Source: Wohlfahrtiimonas sp. (lineage in GTDB: Bacteria; Pseudomonadota; Gammaproteobacteria; Cardiobacteriales; Wohlfahrtiimonadaceae). From it: 27,310 nucleotides of DNA. The stretch is taken from the NCBI GenBank assembly GCA_030149965.1, contig JASLHB010000112.1, positions 1 to 27,310 on the forward strand, in the 5' to 3' direction. Positions 15,361 to 21,732 of the stretch are shown here, piece after piece (the first letter of the stretch is position 1; each line of letters begins with the position of its first letter). The notes under the pieces were generated by a model. It saw nothing but the letters and a program-made list of their open reading frames with translations. It was not told the DNA's origin and did no database searches. Position numbers and translations under genes: made by a program.

Positions 15361-17262
15361 ATGAGCCAAAAAGAAACAATGCAATTTCAAACAGAAGTTA
15401 ATCAATTATTGAAGTTGATGATTCACTCTTTATATTCAAATCACGAAATTTTCTTGCGTGAATTGATTTCAAACGCATCGGATGCTTTGGATAAGCGTCG
15501 TTTTGAAGGTTTGACCAATGCTGCGTTGATTGAGAATCAAGGCAATCCACAAATTCAAATCACAATGGATGCTGCCAATAAAACTTTAACGATTACAGAT
15601 AATGGTATTGGGATGAATCGTGATGAAGTGATTGAAAATATCGGCACGATCGCAAAATCAGGCACAAAAGCATTTTTGGAAAAATTAGAAGATAATCAAA
15701 AAGATGTTTCTAATTTGATTGGTCAATTTGGTGTTGGTTTTTATTCTGCGTTCATTGTGGCTGATAAAGTATCCTTGAAAACGCGTAAAGCAGGCGAACC
15801 AGAAGACAGCGCTGTGATTTGGGAGTCAGCAGGCGAAGGTGAATTCTCATTAGAAAGCACGTCGAAAGCAATAGCAGGTACAGAAATCACATTGCACATG
15901 CGCGATGAACATGTGAATTTATTGAATGAATGGTCATTGCGTTCGATCATCACTAAATATTCTGATCACATTGCATATCCTGTGATGATGGAAGTCGAAC
16001 ATACAAAAACTGTGCCAGCAGAAAATGAAGGCGAAGCGCCAACAACAATCTCAGAAAAAGCGATTGAGCAAATCAACTCTGCGACATCCATTTGGCAGCG
16101 TGATAAAAAAGATGTAACTGAAGATGAATATAAAGAATTCTATAAGCACATCAGCCATGATTATGCAGATCCATTAGTTTGGTCGCACAATAAAGTAGAA
16201 GGCAAAGTTAGTTATACATCGCTTTTATTTGTGCCAGAACATGCAGCCCAAAATATGTGGGAACAAAATCAGGATTATGGTTTGCAGTTGTTTGTGCGTC
16301 GCGTATTCATTATGAATGCGACAGAACAGCTGATCCCGCGTTATTTACGTTTTGTAAAAGGTGTTGTGGATACAGTAGATTTACCATTAAACGTTTCTCG
16401 CGAGATTTTACAATCTTCATCGACCTTGGATTCTATTAAGCAAGGTGTTGCTCGTCGCGCATTAACCATGTTGAATAATTTGGCAACTGGTGATGAGAAA
16501 GAAAAATATGCGACATTCTATAAAGAATTTGGCCGTGTGATTAAAGAAGGTATTGGCGAAGATTCTAGCAATAAAGATAATATTGCTAAATTGTTGCGTT
16601 TTGCATCGACAGAAAATGATGCAGAAGAAGTTTCATTTGCAGATTACATCGGCAGAATGAAAGAAGGGCAAGAGAATATCTATTTCATTACAACGGATAA
16701 TTTGAATACTGCGAAAAATAGTCCGCATTTAGAGATTTATCGCTCGAAAGGTTACGAAGTTATTTTAATGACAGATGTGATCGATGATTGGATGATGGGC
16801 TTCTTATCTGAATTTGAAGGTAAAAAATTCGTGAACATTGCAAAAGGCGATGTGAATTTAGATGATCAATCTGAAGATGAGAAAAAAGAAGAGCCTGAAT
16901 TAAGCAATGAAGATAAAGCAATCATCGACAAAATCACGAATGTATTGGGTGAAAAAGTTGAGAATGTGAAAGTTTCTAAGCGCTTAACGAATTCAGCATC
17001 AGTATTGGTTCGTAATGAACATGCATTGAGCGGACATTTCGAAAAAATGCTGAAAGAAGCAGGGCATGATGTACCAAGTATGAAGCCTTGGTTAGAAATT
17101 AATGTGAAACATCCATTGGTTGAACGCATTGCACGTGAAACTGATAATGCCGTTGCAGATGATTTAGCTATGTTAATTTATGAAGAAGCGTTATTATTGG
17201 AAGGTTCTCAGTTGGAAAATCCATCTGAATTCGTGAATCGTTTAAATAGATTGATGAAATAG
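15361..17262 (+). CDS. htpG: Molecular chaperone HtpG (Hsp90)
   Basis: A 633-residue bacterial Hsp90, an ATP-dependent cytoplasmic chaperone that acts as a dimer (E. coli HtpG is 624). Seen: the N-terminal GHKL ATPase with NASDALDKRRFEG (about 38-50), DNGIGMNRDEV (about 80-90), the lid region GTIAKSGTKAFLE and GQFGVGFYSAFIVADKV (about 120-136); middle-domain signature LPLNVSREILQSSSTL; and a C-terminal dimerisation domain ending with NRLNRLMK. SD GGAG lies five bases before the ATG. A good sigma-32 promoter precedes it, agreeing with heat-shock control. It is monocistronic: a 10-bp hairpin follows and the next element is a tRNA gene. Confidence 0.98.
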   Translation: MSQKETMQFQTEVNQLLKLMIHSLYSNHEIFLRELISNASDALDKRRFEGLTNAALIENQGNPQIQITMDAANKTLTITDNGIGMNRDEVIENIGTIAKSGTKAFLEKLEDNQKDVSNLIGQFGVGFYSAFIVADKVSLKTRKAGEPEDSAVIWESAGEGEFSLESTSKAIAGTEITLHMRDEHVNLLNEWSLRSIITKYSDHIAYPVMMEVEHTKTVPAENEGEAPTTISEKAIEQINSATSIWQRDKKDVTEDEYKEFYKHISHDYADPLVWSHNKVEGKVSYTSLLFVPEHAAQNMWEQNQDYGLQLFVRRVFIMNATEQLIPRYLRFVKGVVDTVDLPLNVSREILQSSSTLDSIKQGVARRALTMLNNLATGDEKEKYATFYKEFGRVIKEGIGEDSSNKDNIAKLLRFASTENDAEEVSFADYIGRMKEGQENIYFITTDNLNTAKNSPHLEIYRSKGYEVILMTDVIDDWMMGFLSEFEGKKFVNIAKGDVNLDDQSEDEKKEEPELSNEDKAIIDKITNVLGEKVENVKVSKRLTNSASVLVRNEHALSGHFEKMLKEAGHDVPSMKPWLEINVKHPLVERIARETDNAVADDLAMLIYEEALLLEGSQLENPSEFVNRLNRLMK

Positions 17263-17275
17263 TGTGCATTATTGG

Positions 17276-17310
17276 GTAAAGCCTACTTTTTGTGCAAAAC
17301 TAGGCTTTAC
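17276..17310 (+). terminator. Hairpin downstream of htpG, overlapping the tRNA-Ser promoter
   Basis: Perfect 10-bp stem GTAAAGCCTA (17276-17285) with TAGGCTTTAC (17301-17310) and a 15-base loop. No direct T-run follows (the next T-run is at 17320-17324), so termination may be weak. The -35 of the tRNA promoter begins inside the right arm. Confidence 0.6.
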
Positions 17311-17333
17311 AACTGAGAATTTTTCTCTATAAT
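17306..17333 (+). promoter_or_regulatory. Promoter of tRNA-Ser
   Basis: TTTACA (17306-17311), 16-base spacer, perfect TATAAT (17328-17333), 16 bases before the mature tRNA 5' end. Confidence 0.7.
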
Positions 17334-17349
17334 ACATCTCACTTCTTAC

Positions 17350-17440
17350 GGAGAAGTGGCCGAGAGGCTGAAGGCGCGCCCCTGCTAAGGGCGTATACGT
17401 TAATAGCGTATCGAGGGTTCGAATCCCTCCTTCTCCGCCA
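17350..17440 (+). tRNA. tRNA-Ser (anticodon GCT)
   Basis: A 91-base class II tRNA with encoded CCA. Acceptor stem GGAGAAG (17350-17356) pairs with CTTCTCC (17430-17436); discriminator G and CCA follow. The D-arm TGGCCGAGAGGCTGAAGGC, anticodon loop with GCT at 17384-17386, a long variable arm with stem ATACG/CGTAT, and T-loop GGTTCGAATCC are all present. The GCT anticodon reads AGC and AGT serine codons. It has its own promoter and a strong terminator, so it is a single-gene unit. Confidence 0.97.
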
Positions 17441-17447
17441 GTTAGAT

Positions 17448-17480
17448 AAAAAGCCCTTAACGAAAGTTGAGGGCTTTTTT
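17448..17480 (+). terminator. Terminator of tRNA-Ser
   Basis: A 14-bp stem, AAAAAGCCCTTAAC (17448-17461) with GTTGAGGGCTTTTT (17466-17479), one G-T pair and a GAAA tetraloop, followed by T-rich DNA. The A-rich left side could let it act in both directions. Confidence 0.92.
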
Positions 17481-17543
17481 ATTATTTATAATTTAAAAAA
17501 AGAAAAATCAAAATTGATTTCTCATTTGTTAATTAACTATTCG

Positions 17544-17773
17544 TTAATTAGTTTGCCAGCCACTTTTTAAAGATTCTTTCAAATTAGTGATATTAGCTTC
17601 GACTCTTTTCATGCCTTTTTCTAATTCTTCTGTTTGTATTTCAAAACTATCATTGCAAGAACCACAAAATATCATAGGATCATCTTTCAGCTTTTTAATG
17701 ATTTCTGGGATGATTCTAGAGCACTTAGGGCATTTAATATTAATGGAATGAGTATCTAAATCTAGTTGCTCAT
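17544..17773 (-). pseudogene. Zinc-ribbon small protein, frameshifted after the third codon
   Basis: A well-placed SD AAGGA (17783-17779) and ATG 17773 begin M-S-N and then hit TAG (17764-17762). In the adjacent frame, starting with CTA at 17765, 73 codons stay open to TAA 17544. They encode a plausible protein: INIKCPKCSR, then MIFCGSCNDSFEI, then a Lys/Glu-rich helix ending KSGWQTN. The two CxxC pairs, 18 residues apart, form a zinc ribbon. Joining the two frames needs one extra base before CTA (or a -1 slip at AAC), giving a 76-residue protein. The open frame has no ATG, GTG or TTG upstream of the first CxxC. It may be a recent frameshift, a base missed in sequencing, or a protein using a rare ATT start (17741-17739). 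It lies about 90 bases after the 134-aa membrane protein gene on the same strand. Confidence 0.55.
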
Positions 17774-17864
17774 TATTTTCCTTTGATGTTAAGAATGACT
17801 GATGGAGATTTAGGTTAGTACATTCATCGTGTATTTGGTGATTTTTCTCATGTTTGATGAAAGG

Positions 17865-18269
17865 TTAATCACAAGATGATGGTGCAATGATCTCTTCAGC
17901 ATAATATGTATAAGTCGCCCTTAAGCAAGATTTTCGTTCAGTATTATAGATATCACGCCCTGAAAATTGCATCTGAACTACAATAGTTTTCTTTTCTTCA
18001 TTTTTAAAATAGATAGTTTCAATATGTTTATATGAAACAGGGAAATGCAATGAATGCATGGCAAAGTTACGTAATTGAATATGTTCTTTGCTGCCGGAAT
18101 CAAATTGTTGTGCAATGCTAGAGATGATTGGATCTTTCTGAGTGAGTCGTTCTAGTTTTGGTTCAGATTTATGGGCGTAGAAAAAGATCACTGACCAAAT
18201 AAGTGCAAGAAAAATCATAAAAAATATGATGATAGGTAAATATTTGAGAATGGATGTTTTTTTATTCAT
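17865..18269 (-). CDS. 134-residue single-pass membrane protein of unknown function
   Basis: Seen: a basic start MNKKTSILKYL, one transmembrane helix (about 11-32), then an extracytoplasmic domain of about 100 residues with VSYKHIETIYFKNEEKK and two cysteines near the end (CLRATYTYY and the terminal SSCD), which could be disulfide-linked. The beta-strand-like pattern KTIVVQMQFSGRD resembles small periplasmic domains, but no family is recognised. The ribosome site is poor (AAGG only two bases before ATG), so the start is less certain; no better ATG exists upstream. The damaged zinc-ribbon gene follows on the same strand and continues in the same reading frame beyond the TAA at 17867-17865. Confidence 0.75.
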   Translation of the reverse strand: MNKKTSILKYLPIIIFFMIFLALIWSVIFFYAHKSEPKLERLTQKDPIISSIAQQFDSGSKEHIQLRNFAMHSLHFPVSYKHIETIYFKNEEKKTIVVQMQFSGRDIYNTERKSCLRATYTYYAEEIIAPSSCD

Positions 18270-18350
18270 AGCCTTAGTTCATTACGGAAATATTTATATT
18301 ATGTTAATTTTCATGTAGTGATATTGTCAATGAAGTTGAATGTTTTTCTG

Positions 18351-18369
18351 ATTGAGATCATATCTCAAT
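18351..18369. promoter_or_regulatory. Palindromic operator-like site upstream of lysine decarboxylase
   Basis: ATTGAGATCATATCTCAAT: perfect 8-bp arms around CAT, extended outward by TCTG/CAGA with one base offset. It lies about 75 bases before the decarboxylase ATG in a 175-base intergenic region. The binding protein is unknown. Confidence 0.5.
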
Positions 18370-18444
18370 TCAGAATCGATTGTAGTATTTTGAATGATTA
18401 CACTCTATTAATTTAGTTAAGAACTTTAGGAGAATGCGCATTTC

Positions 18445-20586
18445 ATGAAAACCATCGTAATGTTGAATGATGTCGCCGATGTATTCAAAGCGGATGTTTT
18501 TGATAATCTTGCAGAAGAATTAACAGAATCTGGATTTGATCTGATATTTCCTAAAAATACAGATGATTTATTGGATTTGTTACGGAAAAATGCCCGAATT
18601 GGTGGCGTTATTTTCGATTGGGATCACCATAATCTGGTATTGAGCCGAGCAATTTCTAAGATTAATGGAAAGCTGCCTGTGTTTACATTCATCAATGATA
18701 ATACGATTCTAGATTTTGCCTTCAGTGATTTGGCCATCAATATCCATTTCCATAATTACATTTTGAATCATGTTGGGGATATTGTTGATCGTATTGAATT
18801 AAAAACTGAAGAATATATTCAGGATCTATTACCAACTTTTACGAAAGCATTATTTGATTATGTACGTAAAGAGAAGTACACATTTTGCACGCCTGGGCAC
18901 ATGGGCGGTGCTGCTTTTGAACAAAGCCCAGTTGGTTCTTTGTTTTATGATTTCTATGGTGAAAATGCGATGCGTTCGGATGTTTCTATCTCTGTTGAAG
19001 AGTTAGGTTCATTATTAGATCATTCAGGGCCACATAAAGAAGCAGAAGAGTTTATTGAAGAAGTATTCAATGCAGATCGTAGCTTTATTGTGACGAATGG
19101 TACATCTACAGCGAATAAAATTGTGGGCATGTATGCTTGCCCAGCTGGCAGTACAGTTCTAGTGGATCGTAATTGCCATAAATCCATCACGCATTTAATG
19201 ATGATGACGAACCTTGTACCAATCTATTTGCGCCCAACACGTAATGCTTATGGCATTTTGGGTGGGATTCCAAAGCATGAGTTTACAGAAGAGCACATTC
19301 AAAAATTAGTGGATGAAACACCAAAAGCAACATGGCCAATGCATGCTGTGATTACTAATTCAACGTATGATGGGCTTTTTTATAATACTGATTATATTAA
19401 GAAAACATTGCCAATTAATTCAATTCATTTTGATTCTGCTTGGGTACCTTATACAAACTTTCATCCGATTTATGAAGGTAAGTCTGGCATGGGCGGTGAG
19501 CGTATTGAAGATAAAGTAATTTATGAAACACAATCAACACATAAACTATTGGCAGCATTTTCTCAATCTTCCATGATTCATGTTAAAGGTAATATCAATG
19601 AGCGAACCTTTAATGAAGGTTACATGATGCACACGACAACATCGCCGTTATATAGCATTGTGGCTTCTTGTGAAACAGCAGCAGCAATGATGCAAGGTGA
19701 ATCTGGTAAAAATTTGATGCAACGGGCGATTGATCGTGCAATAAATTTCCGTAAAGAGATTATCCGCTTGAAATCAGAATCACCCAATTGGTTTTTTGAT
19801 GTTTGGCAGCCAAGTAAGATCAATGAAGCTGAATGTTGGCCATTGAATCCCAATAGCCAATGGCATGGTTTTCCAAAACCTGATGAAGATCACTTGTATT
19901 TAGATCCTATTAAAGTCACGGTTTTAATGCCAGGAATGGATGCGCAAGGAAAATTAGATAAAACGGGGATTCCGGGATTAGTTGTGGCAAGGTTTTTGGA
20001 TGAGCGCGGCATTATCATCGAAAAAACAGGTCCATATACTTTGCTGTTTTTATTCAGTATGGGCATTGATGAAACTCGGGCATTAACATTGTTACGCAGT
20101 TTGATGGATTTTAAACGTATTTATGATGCCAATTTAACCATTCGTGACGCAATGCCCGATTTATATGCAGTAAATCCTGAGTTTTACGTGGATATGCGCA
20201 TCCAAGATTTGGCACAAGGCATTCATCAATTGATGATCAAATATGATTTACCAAATCTGATGTATGAAGCTTTTGATCATTTACCAAAAATGGAAATGAC
20301 GCCGCACGAAGCATACCAAGAAGAGATTAAAGGCAATGTTACAGAATGTTTATTGTCAGAAATGGTGGATAAAGTGAGCGCCAACATGATTTTGCCATAT
20401 CCACCGGGTGTTCCTTTGATTATGCCAGGTGAAAAAGTCACGAAAGCAAATTTGCCAGTATTACGTTTTTTAGAAATGCTCTGTGAACGTGGTACGCATT
20501 ATCCGGGCTTTGAAACGGATATTCATGGCGTTTATAAAAATGATGATGGGCAATATGTTGTGCGTGTTTTGACAGAAAATAATTAA
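18445..20586 (+). CDS. Lysine decarboxylase (CadA/LdcC type)
   Basis: A 713-residue PLP enzyme that converts lysine to cadaverine, consuming a proton; E. coli LdcI/CadA is 715. Seen: the N-terminal wing domain (1-130), KYTFCTPGHMGG (144-155), SLLDHSGPHKEAE (189-201), VTNGTSTANKIVGMY (216-230), the PLP-pocket HFDSAWVPY (328-336) and the Schiff-base lysine in STHKLLAAFSQ (K367, same number as in E. coli). The C-terminal ANMILPYPPGVPL and HYPGFETDIHG match lysine rather than arginine decarboxylases. Two arginines used by the E. coli enzyme to bind ppGpp (R97, R206) are Ala97 and Glu206 here. SD AGGAG is 12 bases from the ATG, longer than usual. There is no cadB antiporter or cadC next to it, and a terminator follows. 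Confidence 0.95.
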   Translation: MKTIVMLNDVADVFKADVFDNLAEELTESGFDLIFPKNTDDLLDLLRKNARIGGVIFDWDHHNLVLSRAISKINGKLPVFTFINDNTILDFAFSDLAINIHFHNYILNHVGDIVDRIELKTEEYIQDLLPTFTKALFDYVRKEKYTFCTPGHMGGAAFEQSPVGSLFYDFYGENAMRSDVSISVEELGSLLDHSGPHKEAEEFIEEVFNADRSFIVTNGTSTANKIVGMYACPAGSTVLVDRNCHKSITHLMMMTNLVPIYLRPTRNAYGILGGIPKHEFTEEHIQKLVDETPKATWPMHAVITNSTYDGLFYNTDYIKKTLPINSIHFDSAWVPYTNFHPIYEGKSGMGGERIEDKVIYETQSTHKLLAAFSQSSMIHVKGNINERTFNEGYMMHTTTSPLYSIVASCETAAAMMQGESGKNLMQRAIDRAINFRKEIIRLKSESPNWFFDVWQPSKINEAECWPLNPNSQWHGFPKPDEDHLYLDPIKVTVLMPGMDAQGKLDKTGIPGLVVARFLDERGIIIEKTGPYTLLFLFSMGIDETRALTLLRSLMDFKRIYDANLTIRDAMPDLYAVNPEFYVDMRIQDLAQGIHQLMIKYDLPNLMYEAFDHLPKMEMTPHEAYQEEIKGNVTECLLSEMVDKVSANMILPYPPGVPLIMPGEKVTKANLPVLRFLEMLCERGTHYPGFETDIHGVYKNDDGQYVVRVLTENN

Positions 20587-20618
20587 GTTAATTTTTATAT
20601 ATTGTCTTATCAAAATAT

Positions 20619-20650
20619 AAAGCCGTTTTAAATTATTTAAAGCGGCTTTT
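20619..20650. terminator. Bidirectional terminator between lysine decarboxylase and a small exported-protein gene
   Basis: A 14-bp stem, AAAGCCGTTTTAAA (20619-20632) with TTTAAAGCGGCTTT (20636-20649), one G-T pair and loop TTA. T-rich on the right and A-rich on the left, between convergent genes. Confidence 0.88.
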
Positions 20651-20669
20651 AGTTTATGTTGTTAATGGA

Positions 20670-20972
20670 TTAAATTTGTTTTAAATATTCTGTTTGAATC
20701 GAAATGTAGTTATATTGTTCAGAATCAGAGCTGGATAAATTTTGAATGGCATTATCCATGGCAGAGCGATTAGTTTCGTGCGACAGAGCTTCGAATGCAG
20801 CAAGTTGCGCAGCATGATTTGTATTTTTTAATTCTTCTTTTACAAAATAATTAACGGAGTAATGAAGGGCTTCAGTGTTGTCAAAGTCCATTGGATGGAC
20901 AAAAAAGACAGATTGGGCTGTTGCGAGTGTGAATGTTGCACCTAATAAAGCTGTCATGATGATCTTTTTCAT
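20670..20972 (-). CDS. Small exported protein of unknown function
   Basis: Start ATG 20972 is preferred over the in-frame ATG at 20981: GAGGA sits nine bases before the inner ATG but only about one base from the outer one. The 100-residue product begins MKKIIMTALLGATFTLATA, a Sec signal peptide with probable cleavage after ATA or AQS, leaving a mature protein of about 80 residues, Asn/Glu/Gln-rich and probably helical, without cysteines. No family is recognised. It is a single gene converging on lysine decarboxylase, with which it shares a terminator. Confidence 0.7.
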   Translation of the reverse strand: MKKIIMTALLGATFTLATAQSVFFVHPMDFDNTEALHYSVNYFVKEELKNTNHAAQLAAFEALSHETNRSAMDNAIQNLSSSDSEQYNYISIQTEYLKQI

Positions 20973-21226
20973 TTTTATCATTCCTCAACAATTAATATGT
21001 TTTTGCTGAAATGCATACTAAAACGCTCTAAAAATAAATACAATTGAGATATAAAATAAGCTTATCTGGCTCAACATTATTATATTTAAAGCTTTAATTA
21101 TAGAAATGGATGATAAGTTATGATTGCAAAATTATTATTAAGGATTAATAATCAAGAGTTCTAGTTAAATAAAGATCTGTGATGTTTGTGATATAACCAT
21201 ATTAATAAGACATTTAGGAGCTCAGT

Positions 21227-21454
21227 ATGCCTATTATGCAAAAACTACCTTTTACAGTTCGTTGTCCTAATTGTGACTGGAGGATGACAGAAAGTGGCGA
21301 TGCAATTGATATCCCACCAGAATGTTTGATATGTGGGCATCCAGAGTTGAAAATTGATCATAATAGCAGCGATAAATATCCAGATTATCTTTTGCCTAAG
21401 AATGTGCAATCATCAGGCTGGATTGAGTATGTAAAAAAATTATTTAAATTTTAA
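21227..21454 (+). CDS. 75-residue zinc-ribbon protein
   Basis: ATG 21227 has AGGAG six bases upstream (21216-21220). The product contains VRCPNCDWRM (about 11-20) and PECLICGHPEL (about 31-41): two CxxC pairs about 17 residues apart, a rubredoxin-like zinc ribbon. The remaining tail is YPDYLLPKNVQSSGWIEYVKKL, with no membrane segment. No family is recognised. A similar CxxC spacing occurs in the frameshifted gene at 17544-17773, but the two do not look like close paralogues. It is preceded by about 250 bases of AT-rich DNA in which I saw only a weak inverted repeat (ATTATTA-AGGAT-TAATAAT near 21131). Confidence 0.75.
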   Translation: MPIMQKLPFTVRCPNCDWRMTESGDAIDIPPECLICGHPELKIDHNSSDKYPDYLLPKNVQSSGWIEYVKKLFKF

Positions 21455-21640
21455 GACTTTTAATTTTTTAATAAATAGATTTTTTGTTGCCAATAGATAG
21501 CCCAATTGGTACTTGAAGCATGAAATACGCCAAGTGAATAATTAAAGCAATTGAATTAAGCATTCAAGGGCAATCATCTATGTCGTCATAAATATTTATT
21601 AATTATTCATATTAATTAATTTCTTATTACACAAGAAAGA

Positions 21641-21678
21641 ATTGATTATCATTTATATTTAATATTGATTATCATTTA
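21641..21678. promoter_or_regulatory. Tandem Fur boxes upstream of the TonB-dependent receptor
   Basis: The 15-mer ATTGATTATCATTTA occurs twice (21641-21655, 21664-21678), 23 bases apart, and matches the right half of the Fur consensus (GATAATGATAATCATTATC). The second copy contains the -35 of the candidate promoter. This is a standard layout for iron repression. Confidence 0.8.
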
Positions 21679-21693
21679 CAAGTCATGTATATT
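21665..21693 (+). promoter_or_regulatory. Promoter of the TonB-dependent receptor
   Basis: TTGATT (21665-21670), 17-base spacer, TATATT (21688-21693). The -35 lies inside the second Fur box, so Fur binding would block RNA polymerase. Confidence 0.6.
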
Positions 21694-21732
21694 TCTGTTC
21701 GCGAATAATTCCTATTTGAGTTGACATAAATT

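Noticed and set aside
17546..17867. Read-through of the TAA at 17867-17865 joining the membrane protein and zinc-ribbon frames into a 240-residue protein
   Set aside because: The frames happen to be the same, but a good SD and ATG lie between them and the linker has no protein-like character; two genes is simpler.
21131..21149. Inverted repeat ATTATTA-AGGAT-TAATAAT before the zinc-ribbon gene
   Set aside because: Arms contain only A and T in very AT-rich DNA; expected by chance.
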